From an uncultured Clostridia bacterium (GTDB lineage Bacteria > Bacillota > Clostridia > TANB77 > UBA1234), in the NCBI GenBank assembly GCA_934149405.1, contig CAKPEV010000006.1, positions 49,436 through 113,435 of the forward strand: a stretch of DNA of 64,000 nucleotides, in the 5' to 3' direction. Of this stretch, positions 27,891 to 35,312 are shown one piece after another. Numbering within the stretch: position 1 is the stretch's first letter; each line of letters opens with the position of its first letter. Made by a program: the position numbers and the translations under genes. The notes below the pieces were generated by a model. The model was not told where the DNA came from. It ran no database searches and saw only the letters and a program-made list of their open reading frames with translations.

Positions 27891-27943
27891 AAAAAAAGTA
27901 CCAAAAGACATATCCAAAACATTGAGTTTTGCATGCTTTTGGT
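27891..27943 (-). terminator. Terminator of the GT8-acyltransferase operon
   Basis: ACCAAAAG/CTTTTGGT outer stem (27900-27907 with 27936-27943) with an inner CAAAAC/GTTTTG stem, followed by a T tract on the minus strand. Confidence 0.7.
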
Positions 27944-27950
27944 ATAATTT

Positions 27951-28742
27951 TTAGCTATCGCCATCTACACTTTCTTGCTTACAATATTTTATAACTTCAA
28001 TATTACTATTTTTACTTCTTTCAACCATTTGGTTATACACTTTGTCTCTCAAGTCCTTTTTTTGCAGTGCCTTTGGCAATTCTTTATTTGCAAAAAAAGG
28101 GCCGTCAATATATGAAGCTATTTTTACTTTATTTTTTCCATAAGCTTGATATGTGTTAGTTATACTAAATGTTGGAACATCTAATTCGACAGGATATGTG
28201 AAAGATGTACTTTTAAATGGTCTTATTTTTGTATAATATGGCCATATATGTGCTTCTGGATAAATAGTTATTACATGATTATCACGTATTGTTTTTTCTA
28301 TTGCATTTTTAAAATTTTTCATAGCATTTAAATTACTTGGGATTGGTATTGCTCCCATCATTTGAACAAAGTTACCAAGTACCTTCATTGATACATTTTC
28401 CGGATTCACAATAAAAAAATTCCTTTTTGGATAGATTGGTATACTTGGAATTAATGTATCTCCAAAAGGTTGTGTATGATTTACATATACAAAATACCCT
28501 GTTTTCTTATAGCTCTTGAACTTTTCTTTTCCAATATATTTAATTTTAAATTTTATTTTTGCATACAAAATTCTTATTGGAACAAGTAATATATTTTGCG
28601 TTATAAAAGATGCAATATTCCAAAATGGATTTTTATGAATATATTTATAATTTTCATCAATTATCCTTGGCTTAATTTGCGCTTCTGAAAACTCATCATT
28701 TAATTCATCTTGATAATATATGATTTTTTTATTATTCTTCAT
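27951..28742 (-). CDS. PlsC-like acyltransferase with HX5D motif
   Basis: 263 residues, lysophospholipid acyltransferase-like. The catalytic block reads NHTQPFGD: His89 and Asp95 are separated by five residues, not the usual four. The second block is YPEAHIWPYY. A hydrophobic N-terminal segment (IASFITQNILLVPIRILY) could anchor it to the membrane. Its start overlaps the end of a second acyltransferase by 11 bp. The pair may be paralogues with divided roles; the acyl acceptor is unknown. Confidence 0.75.
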   Translation of the reverse strand: MKNNKKIIYYQDELNDEFSEAQIKPRIIDENYKYIHKNPFWNIASFITQNILLVPIRILYAKIKFKIKYIGKEKFKSYKKTGYFVYVNHTQPFGDTLIPSIPIYPKRNFFIVNPENVSMKVLGNFVQMMGAIPIPSNLNAMKNFKNAIEKTIRDNHVITIYPEAHIWPYYTKIRPFKSTSFTYPVELDVPTFSITNTYQAYGKNKVKIASYIDGPFFANKELPKALQKKDLRDKVYNQMVERSKNSNIEVIKYCKQESVDGDS

Positions 28743-29610
28743 CTACCATTTCCTTATTTTCCGTTATATATTCTAAAGGTTTTCCATAGAAATTTTCATA
28801 AGTTTCTTTCCATAGATTAAAGTTCTTTTCTTTCATTATTCTTATATTTTCTCTTTCAGATATTTCTTTATCCGGATATATTGGAACCTTTATATTTACT
28901 GTATACTCCTGAATCGGAAAACCGTCACCACCAATATTTTCACTATCATTCATTGTGATAAATATCGGTACAACCGGCACATTGTTTCTAACCGCCAATT
29001 TAAAAGCACCATCTTTTAGTGGCTTAGGTTTCCTATAATTCCACCATAAACTCTGCTCTGGATATATAAGTATAAAATCACCATTTTGAAGTATTGTATC
29101 AACAGCCTTCATAAACTCTATCATTGTTTTTGTATTCGAGCTAAGTGGTAACGTATCACAATTTCTGAACAAAAATCCATAAAAGCCTGGGAAATTAGTA
29201 TAGTTTCCTTCTCTTATTACTTTGTATAATATTTTTTTATTTTTAAAATGTTTTGTATCTCTAAATACTTTTTCGACAGTAAAGCAATCGAAAGGATTGA
29301 AATGATTGCATGTTATTATTGCTCCATTACTTACCACTTCTAGATTTTCCATTCCTATAACATCTTTTATTATAAGTTTATTATTTCTTAAAAGCTCTTC
29401 TAAAAATTTTCTACCTATTTCATTAGCTACTGTTCTTTTTATCTGACTTTTTCTTTTTTTCTTTAAATAATCAACTTTATCTGGTTTTAACACTATTGTG
29501 GGTGGATCTTTTTCTGGATCAACATCAAATTTTCCTTCTCTTTCAAGTCTATCAATTTCATCCAAGATTTCCAATCTGTCTTTAGCTTTTTCTATAATTT
29601 CTTCTCTCAT
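28732..29610 (-). CDS. PlsC-like 1-acylglycerol-phosphate acyltransferase family protein
   Basis: 292 residues. Canonical HX4D motif in CNHFNPFD (His103, Asp108) and the second block YPEQSLWWNYRKPKPLKDGAF. An extra N-terminal 80 residues are mostly charged and helical. Third gene of a four-gene operon with two GT8 enzymes; glycolipid or envelope-polymer lipid synthesis is a reasonable inference. Confidence 0.8.
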   Translation of the reverse strand: MREEIIEKAKDRLEILDEIDRLEREGKFDVDPEKDPPTIVLKPDKVDYLKKKRKSQIKRTVANEIGRKFLEELLRNNKLIIKDVIGMENLEVVSNGAIITCNHFNPFDCFTVEKVFRDTKHFKNKKILYKVIREGNYTNFPGFYGFLFRNCDTLPLSSNTKTMIEFMKAVDTILQNGDFILIYPEQSLWWNYRKPKPLKDGAFKLAVRNNVPVVPIFITMNDSENIGGDGFPIQEYTVNIKVPIYPDKEISERENIRIMKEKNFNLWKETYENFYGKPLEYITENKEMVDEE

Positions 29611-29613
29611 ACT

Positions 29614-30546
29614 TTATCTCCTGTTTATTCTATCATCTCCAACACAGTCAGCTTCTTTTTGTGCTAGCATTCTTAAAGCTTTATCTTTTTCCATATCTTC
29701 AAAGCGTTCTTCGTCTGAATAATTATCCTTTATTTTTTGTATTGTGCCAAAAAATTCAGTCTTTTTAGCATAATTCCAAAAATAGTCTTTATATAATATA
29801 TCTTCGAAATGCCAAGGCTTGTATGCTAGATTATAGTGTATCAATTTTATATCTCCTTGATTTTCTTTTTCTCTAGCTATAGGCATTCTATTCCAATTTG
29901 AATCTACTATCTTAACTCTACCTTTACACAATCTATTTAGATAGTCTTGGTCTTGAGCAACTGAAAATTTTATTTTATCTAACGAATATATAAATTTTTC
30001 TTGAAAATCAAATTTTCTAAGCTCGTCCAAATTCATTAACAAGACTCCAGCATTAAAATAGTTTCTATAATCAGCCACTCCAACAACTTTTTCTGCATAT
30101 TCTTGGAATACTTCAATTGTCTGAATTACATCATCTGGCGCTGCTGCAACCAAATCGTTTTCCATATTTGTATTATATAAATCTGCAACATCTTCCAGTA
30201 CAACAATATCACTGTCTAAGTAAAGTGCCTTAGTGTATTGTGGATACAAATTAGGTATAAATAGTCTAAAATAAGTTGTTTTAGAATAATAGTCTCTCGT
30301 GTATAATTTATCTTTTATCTTTTCTATGTAATAATTCAAATCTACAAATTCTATACTAACATTTTCTTGCTCAAACTTTTGTATTTTCTTTTGATTCTCT
30401 TCCGAAATATTTGTGTATAATATTTTTATTAAATAAAAATTTTCTTTCTTTGAATTTTCTATCAAAGATTGAAGTGAAACTGCTAAAAAAGGTATATATC
30501 CATCATCAACAGCGAAAAAAATTGGTATTACATTTTTATTTTCCAT
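29614..30546 (-). CDS. Family 8 glycosyltransferase
   Basis: 310 residues. GT8 fold with the metal-binding DxD as DSD (Asp111, Asp113) in KALYLDSDIVVLEDV, the NAGVLLMNL motif and a late HYN element (IKLIHYNLAYKPWHF). Uses a UDP-sugar, probably glucose or galactose. It starts one base after the second GT8 stop and is four bases from the acyltransferase. Confidence 0.88.
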   Translation of the reverse strand: MENKNVIPIFFAVDDGYIPFLAVSLQSLIENSKKENFYLIKILYTNISEENQKKIQKFEQENVSIEFVDLNYYIEKIKDKLYTRDYYSKTTYFRLFIPNLYPQYTKALYLDSDIVVLEDVADLYNTNMENDLVAAAPDDVIQTIEVFQEYAEKVVGVADYRNYFNAGVLLMNLDELRKFDFQEKFIYSLDKIKFSVAQDQDYLNRLCKGRVKIVDSNWNRMPIAREKENQGDIKLIHYNLAYKPWHFEDILYKDYFWNYAKKTEFFGTIQKIKDNYSDEERFEDMEKDKALRMLAQKEADCVGDDRINRR

Positions 30547-31377
30547 CTATTTTTTCTCCTTTTCGAATTCATTTTTTAATCTTAAATATTCTTCTAAATC
30601 GTTGTCATAGTAGTAACACTTTAATACTTTATGAACTTCTTCTACATTCCACTGCTTAAAGTTTTCCGTATGAGGATACGGTAAAAACATTAGTCTTTTG
30701 CAAAAATGACAAATTACCGTATCCTTTCTATTAAATTTTGATTGTTCATTATATTTTCTAGGCAATATTTTTTTCTTTGTAGTAGACCAAAATATAGCGT
30801 CTTGATCTGCAAATAACATTTTTTTATTTCTGATTAAATTTCTTGCCTTTTTAAGAAGACCTGTTTCTTTTATTTTTTTCATATTTAAAAGTAACATGCC
30901 AGCATTTATATAGTCTGGTCTAATTATCCAACAACCATATTTTTCTTTTACAGCCGCATATTCATATTCATTAATATCTATTTCATACAACTTCTTTAAA
31001 TCATCACCAACCATTATATCAATATCCAAATACAATAGTTTTTCTGGCATCTCTGGCACCAAATCGGCAAGCAATCTTAGCAAGGTGTATGGTGTGCAGT
31101 ATGCTGTTTCGTTTTTGCAATTTGCAAATTCTTTTTCATATAATTCTGTTACATCTATTTTTTTTACACTATTCTTTTGATTTCGCGATTTTGCAAAATC
31201 ATCAAGAAACTTTTCTTGTTCGTCAGTTATTGGAACAAAATTCTCATTTAATCTTGAAACATCCATCGTAAAAATATAACAATTAATTACTTCATTAGTC
31301 CTATTTGTTATTGATATAAGTTGCGTTAATGCACCGTCAAAAACCTTCTTATTTCCACATAAAAGTAAGTTTATCAT
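30547..31377 (-). CDS. Family 8 glycosyltransferase-like protein
   Basis: About 276 residues. DxD as DID in LLYLDIDIMVGDD, then INAGMLLLNMKK and QDAIFWSTTKKKILPRKYN. More divergent than its neighbour. The likely start is the ATG at 31377 (MINLLLCGNKK), with GAGGGG upstream; the ORF begins at 31392. First gene of the GT8-GT8-PlsC-PlsC operon. Confidence 0.8.
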   Translation of the reverse strand: MINLLLCGNKKVFDGALTQLISITNRTNEVINCYIFTMDVSRLNENFVPITDEQEKFLDDFAKSRNQKNSVKKIDVTELYEKEFANCKNETAYCTPYTLLRLLADLVPEMPEKLLYLDIDIMVGDDLKKLYEIDINEYEYAAVKEKYGCWIIRPDYINAGMLLLNMKKIKETGLLKKARNLIRNKKMLFADQDAIFWSTTKKKILPRKYNEQSKFNRKDTVICHFCKRLMFLPYPHTENFKQWNVEEVHKVLKCYYYDNDLEEYLRLKNEFEKEKK

Positions 31378-31448
31378 ATATCCCCTCATCATTTCTAAAA
31401 TTATATCAGTAACATTATATCGTATTTAATTTATTATTTCAACACCAG

Positions 31449-31625
31449 TTATTTGTCTTTCTCTGTGCTATTTTCTAAATACCTAGCTCTTCTTTTTTGC
31501 TCTTCTGGTGTAAGCCAAGCATCGAATGAAGCTATAAATTCGCCATACTCTGTTGCATCCTCTATTATGCCTTTTCCTTTCGTTTTTAAAGCATCTAAAC
31601 CGATTTTATTTCTTTTATCTTTCAT
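31449..31625 (-). CDS. Small hypothetical protein, 58 residues
   Basis: Complete short ORF (MKDKRNKIGLDALKTKGKG at the start), charged, with a WLTPEEQKRRARYLE helix near the C-terminus. Not a recognised family. Its ribosome-binding site GGGGTGA is part of the 3' arm of the lexA terminator and its ATG follows the T run directly, so expression should depend on readthrough or on opening of that hairpin. Confidence 0.5.
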   Translation of the reverse strand: MKDKRNKIGLDALKTKGKGIIEDATEYGEFIASFDAWLTPEEQKRRARYLENSTEKDK

Positions 31626-31660
31626 AAAAAATCACCCCATACTTGATAGTATGAGATGAT
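31626..31660 (-). terminator. Intrinsic terminator of lexA
   Basis: 13-bp stem (31648-31660 with 31631-31643) including two G-U pairs, four-base loop, followed by TTTTTT. It overlaps the ribosome-binding site of the 58-residue ORF. Confidence 0.75.
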
Positions 31661-31681
31661 TAAGCATTTTTATTCTATCTA

Positions 31682-32314
31682 TTATATTTTTCTAAATACT
31701 CCAACTACCTTTCCTAAAATTGAGCAAGTAGGCACTATTATAGGTTGCATAAACTGATTTTGTGGTTGTAATCTTATATGACCTTTTTCTTTATAAAACT
31801 TTTTAACTGTTGCTTCGTCTTCTATAAGAGCTACAACAATATCCCCATTTTGAGCACTATCTTGCTTTTTAACTAATATAAAATCACCGTCTAATATTCC
31901 AGCATCTATCATGCTTTCTCCTCTAACACGTAGCATGAACGTTTCGCCTGTTCCAGTGAAATCTATTGGCAAAGGAAATGAGTCTTCCACGTTTTCAACA
32001 GCAAGTATTGGCATTCCTGCAGTTACCTTACCAACTATTGGAACATCTACCATTTCTTTCGATGTAAAAAAAGGCTTTTGGCTTCTGCCATCTTCATCAA
32101 CCAATCTTATTGTTCTTGATTTCATATCAACTTTTTCAATTAATCCTTTTTTCTTTAGTCTAGCTAGATATCCGTGTACTGTTGAAGTAGATTTTAAATC
32201 TAATGCTTTACAAATTTCTCTAACAGAAGGTGCATAACCTTCCTCCTTAATTTGTTGTCTAACATAGTCTAATACTCTTTGTTGTTTATCGGTTGCTTTA
32301 GCAGAATCTTTCAT
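31682..32314 (-). CDS. lexA: LexA SOS repressor
   Basis: 210 residues. N-terminal winged helix (APSVREICKALDLKSTSTVHGYL) and C-terminal latent protease: cleavage site Ala99-Gly100 in VTAGMP, catalytic Ser134 in GESMID, Lys171 in ATVKKF. RecA-stimulated self-cleavage derepresses SOS genes. I could not find a clean LexA box upstream. GGAGAG precedes the ATG. Confidence 0.97.
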   Translation of the reverse strand: MKDSAKATDKQQRVLDYVRQQIKEEGYAPSVREICKALDLKSTSTVHGYLARLKKKGLIEKVDMKSRTIRLVDEDGRSQKPFFTSKEMVDVPIVGKVTAGMPILAVENVEDSFPLPIDFTGTGETFMLRVRGESMIDAGILDGDFILVKKQDSAQNGDIVVALIEDEATVKKFYKEKGHIRLQPQNQFMQPIIVPTCSILGKVVGVFRKI

Positions 32315-32451
32315 TTATATCTCTCCTTTTCTTCTCAACTAAGTTGCTTATAGGCTATCACAAAAATTCGTTCTTGTCAACATTTGACGCAAACAAATTT
32401 TTATAATTTTCTTTTCATTTTAACTAGGTCTCAACTTTTGTTAATGTTGTT

Positions 32452-33399
32452 TTAAAACATATCCTTTTTCTTTAGCCAAATCCATGCTATTAAAGATGTC
32501 AAAAATGCAATTCCCATTACCTTAATAAAGCCGAATGCATCATTTGCAAATGGCAATCCAGCGACATTCATTCCCCATATGCTTGATACTATTGTAGGAA
32601 TTGAAATTACTATTGTAACCGATGCTAAAAACTTCATCACAATATTTAAATTATTTGATATAACAGAAGCATATGCGTCCATCGTTCCACTCAAAATATC
32701 TCTATATATTGTTCCCATTTCAATAGCTTGTCTATTCTCTATAATTGCATCTTCAAGTATGTCTTCGTCTTCTTCATACATTTTTATAAATTTTGAACGC
32801 ATTAATTTTTCCATAACTATTTCGTTCGATTTAAGCGACGTTGTAAAATATACTAAACTCTTTTCTAATTCTAAAAGCCTAATCAATTCTTGATTTCTCA
32901 TTGACTTTTGAAGTCTATTCTCTGCTTTATCAGTTTCTCTATTTATAAACTTAAGATAATTCAAATAATACACTGCCGTTTTATAAAGAATTTGCAATAT
33001 AAAACGTGTTTTCTTAAATGTAAAAAATCCTTTTACTCTACAATCAATAAACTCCTTTAATATAGGTGATTCTGCCGTACAAACGGTTATGAAATAATCA
33101 TCTCTAACCACAATCATACCAATCGGAATAGTTGTAAACCCTTCTATCTCGCCATCGTTTTTTTCAACAGTTGGCAAATCGATTACTATAAGTGTTTGAT
33201 CATCCTCAACATCTATTCTCGCTTTTTCTTCCTGATCTAGAGGATATCTTATAAATTCTTCTCGCACACCAATAGAATTGCAAAGTGTATTTATCTCTTG
33301 AGCAGTAGGATTAATAAGATTTATCCAACAACCCTTTTCAAGTTTAGTTTGTTCTCTAAAAAATCCTTGCTCGTCTACTGTTCTATATATTTTCATCAT
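32452..33399 (-). CDS. corA: CorA-family magnesium transporter
   Basis: 315 residues. The large cytosolic helical domain ends in two C-terminal TM helices separated by the signature GMN (SSIWGMNVAGLPF) and a basic tail (WLKKKDMF). Forms pentameric Mg2+ channels. AGGGGGA precedes two adjacent ATGs. Confidence 0.93.
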   Translation of the reverse strand: MMKIYRTVDEQGFFREQTKLEKGCWINLINPTAQEINTLCNSIGVREEFIRYPLDQEEKARIDVEDDQTLIVIDLPTVEKNDGEIEGFTTIPIGMIVVRDDYFITVCTAESPILKEFIDCRVKGFFTFKKTRFILQILYKTAVYYLNYLKFINRETDKAENRLQKSMRNQELIRLLELEKSLVYFTTSLKSNEIVMEKLMRSKFIKMYEEDEDILEDAIIENRQAIEMGTIYRDILSGTMDAYASVISNNLNIVMKFLASVTIVISIPTIVSSIWGMNVAGLPFANDAFGFIKVMGIAFLTSLIAWIWLKKKDMF

Positions 33400-33420
33400 A
33401 ATAAATTCCCCCTTGTTTGC

Positions 33421-33461
33421 AAAAGAAAAAATTGTCTTGCTTAAACCTTACAAAACAATTT
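33421..33461 (-). terminator. Intrinsic terminator after the 3D-domain gene
   Basis: 11-bp stem (33429-33439 with 33451-33461, one G-U pair) with a T-rich tract on the minus strand. Confidence 0.65.
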
Positions 33462-33472
33462 CTTCTTAAATT

Positions 33473-34225
33473 TTAATCTCCATCCTTAACTAGATATACT
33501 TTCCAATTTCTTCTTCCAAGTTTATATGCAAAAGATTTATCAAACACAGCATAATCAAATCTATACTTTCCTTTTACTGCACTACCAGTATCCATAGCAA
33601 CTACATATCCAAGTCCTTCAATATAGAACTCTGTTCCGAGTTTCCAATACTTTGTATCAACGGCTATCGAAACTCCCGCAACAATTGGTTTTCCTGATGC
33701 TGTATATCCCAAGTTATTACTACATTCATCTGGGCTAGGTGTGTATGCTGTCCCTTCAAATTCTCCCACATATTCTAATTTTTCATAATCAACTGCTGTA
33801 TCAGCCTTATCTGCAGTACCAAAATTTTGTGGTTCAATTCCTACGGAAGCAGCGAGTTTCAAGGAATCTTGAAGTCTCATATTTTCTTCAATTAAACTTT
33901 GATTATTTTTAGCTAGTTGCTCCGCCTCTGTATACAACCTTTCTTGTTCTGACTTTATTTCTTCTTGCTTTTTCTCAATCTCTTCTTTTTGATTTTCTAT
34001 ATAACTTTTTTCGTTTTCTAAATTTTGTATTCCAACAACTAAACCTTCTGTTTTTTCATTATACACTTTCACAGTATCTTTTGCATATACCAACACATAA
34101 AACGCTCCTGCAGAAACAATTAGTAACGAGCAGATTAGAGCTTTACCAATTCTTCTATGTTTAAGAATTGATTTTCTAAAATTATATACTGCTTTAATTT
34201 GAGATATCCTATCAGCTTGTCCCAA
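33473..34225 (-). CDS. Membrane-anchored 3D-domain cell-wall protein
   Basis: About 250 residues. An N-terminal TM anchor (LICSLLIVSAGAFYVLVYA) is followed by a coiled coil of about 70 residues (ENEKSYIENQKEEIEKKQEE) and a C-terminal 3D domain with its Asp residues (YVVAMDTGSAVKGKYRFDYAVFD). 3D domains have an MltA-like double-psi barrel and occur in cell-wall lytic enzymes such as YabE and YuiC. The start is most likely the TTG at 34225, 6 nt after GGAGGG; the ORF extends to 34261. Confidence 0.85.
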   Translation of the reverse strand: MGQADRISQIKAVYNFRKSILKHRRIGKALICSLLIVSAGAFYVLVYAKDTVKVYNEKTEGLVVGIQNLENEKSYIENQKEEIEKKQEEIKSEQERLYTEAEQLAKNNQSLIEENMRLQDSLKLAASVGIEPQNFGTADKADTAVDYEKLEYVGEFEGTAYTPSPDECSNNLGYTASGKPIVAGVSIAVDTKYWKLGTEFYIEGLGYVVAMDTGSAVKGKYRFDYAVFDKSFAYKLGRRNWKVYLVKDGD

Positions 34226-34464
34226 TTTTATCCCTCCAACAATCACAAATTCCTTACGCATACACGCATTTTAAATTCTTCTAAATTATATCACAACACT
34301 TTTGAAATTTGTACAATATTTTATATTTTTCACATAAAATATTTTTTAATATATGCTTCTTTTAATTCATACAAATGCTTTTATAATTTTCCACCATTAG
34401 CGTTACTATTTCATTTTTATATAATTTTACATTTGCAAAATTTTTTCATTTTAATTCTATGCAC

Positions 34465-34493
34465 TTGAATAACAATAATTAATTTGTTATAAT
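34465..34493 (+). promoter_or_regulatory. Promoter of ssrA
   Basis: TTGAAT (34465-34470), 17-bp spacer, TATAAT (34488-34493); transcription would start close to the tmRNA 5' end. Confidence 0.75.
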
Positions 34494-34507
34494 ATCTTTG
34501 TATTCAT

Positions 34508-34858
34508 GGGGATGCAATGGTTTCGACAGATGCCTAGCAGTATAAATAGCGAGTGATGGATTCTCGTCGGCCATCTAAAAAAACGAGAAATATAAATAAT
34601 TAACAACAATAAAGTTGCTTTAGCTGCCTAGTTGTGGCTACGTTTGACCAGGCTTGTCTACTTGGCTTGAATCAGGCGTCGATTAAAGTAGAACCAAAGC
34701 TATCAAAACTTTGAGATAGTGGGTATTTATAAAGTTACCAAAAATAAAAGGGTGTTTTTCCTCGTTTATTCTAGGGAATTTTAAAAGATAAACTGCACTC
34801 GGAGAAGTTTATATGAAAGGGCTTTTGGACAGGAGTTCGATTCTCCTCATCTCCACCA
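34508..34858 (+). ncRNA. ssrA: tmRNA
   Basis: Transfer-messenger RNA that rescues stalled ribosomes. The 5' end GGGGATGCAATGGTTTCGAC and 3' end GTTCGATTCTCCTCATCTCC-ACCA form the tRNA-like domain with a seven-pair acceptor stem. The tag reading frame ends NNNKVALAA before TAG (34629-34631). An in-frame TAA at 34593-34595 limits the resume codon to the ATA, ATT or AAC codons that follow, so the tag does not begin with the usual Ala. Confidence 0.95.
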
Positions 34859-34866
34859 TTTTCTAA

Positions 34867-34893
34867 CCAATATCAATTGATATTGGCTTTTTT
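34867..34893 (+). terminator. Terminator of ssrA
   Basis: Perfect 20-bp palindrome (34867-34886) followed by CTTTTTT. Confidence 0.75.
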
Positions 34894-34913
34894 ATGCAAT
34901 TTTTATTTTTTTC

Positions 34914-34942
34914 TTGACTTTTGTATTTTTCCATGTTATGAT
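34914..34942 (+). promoter_or_regulatory. Promoter of the small membrane gene
   Basis: TTGACT (34914-34919), 17-bp spacer, TATGAT (34937-34942). Confidence 0.65.
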
Positions 34943-35001
34943 TCTTCACTGTACGAAGTACCTCAACCGATGACCGAACTATTTTTTAGGAGGTTGGTGT
35001 T

Positions 35002-35277
35002 ATGTTAGTGATTTTCAACAATGTTTTTTCTTGGATTGCCGCACTTGCTGGAATCGTTTTTTGTCTTCCTTACTTCCTGAAGGATGAGTACAAAAAACTC
35101 ATGCTACAATCTATCTTTGGTGCAGTGTGTGTGGTTGCCAACGTAGGAACCATGATTACGGACGTAATTTTAGGCAACTGCTATGCAGTTAGCTTTGTCC
35201 TTATCATCTTCTGGTCCATTATTACCGTTGTTTTGTACGAATTCGCAAAATATGACAAAGCTCATATGAATACCTAA
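35002..35277 (+). CDS. Small membrane protein, 91 residues
   Basis: No family recognised. Three TM segments (VFSWIAALAGIVFCLPYFL; FGAVCVVANVGTMITDVIL; VSFVLIIFWSIITVVLYEF). An AGGAGG site and its own promoter support expression. Codon use (GTG, CTC, ACG, GCC) is richer in GC than in neighbours, and it sits just after ssrA, a common integration site, so recent acquisition is possible. Resembles in style the small membrane protein at 59.9 kb, but I see no sequence match. Confidence 0.7.
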   Translation: MLVIFNNVFSWIAALAGIVFCLPYFLKDEYKKLMLQSIFGAVCVVANVGTMITDVILGNCYAVSFVLIIFWSIITVVLYEFAKYDKAHMNT

Positions 35278-35282
35278 CATTT

Positions 35283-35312
35283 AAAAAGCTGTGATTTTTT
35301 TCACAGCTTTTT
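35283..35312. terminator. Bidirectional intrinsic terminator
   Basis: AAAAAGCTGTGA/TCACAGCTTTTT arms around a T6 loop between the convergent small membrane gene and mutS2-like gene; the stem overlaps the mutS2-like stop codon. Confidence 0.8.

Noticed and set aside
32315..32451. Possible LexA box upstream of lexA
   Set aside because: Only a half-site (GAACG) near a TTGACA; no paired GTTC at the right spacing.
34508..34858. Attachment site in ssrA
   Set aside because: The 3' end is intact, and no duplicated 3' fragment or integrase is visible downstream.
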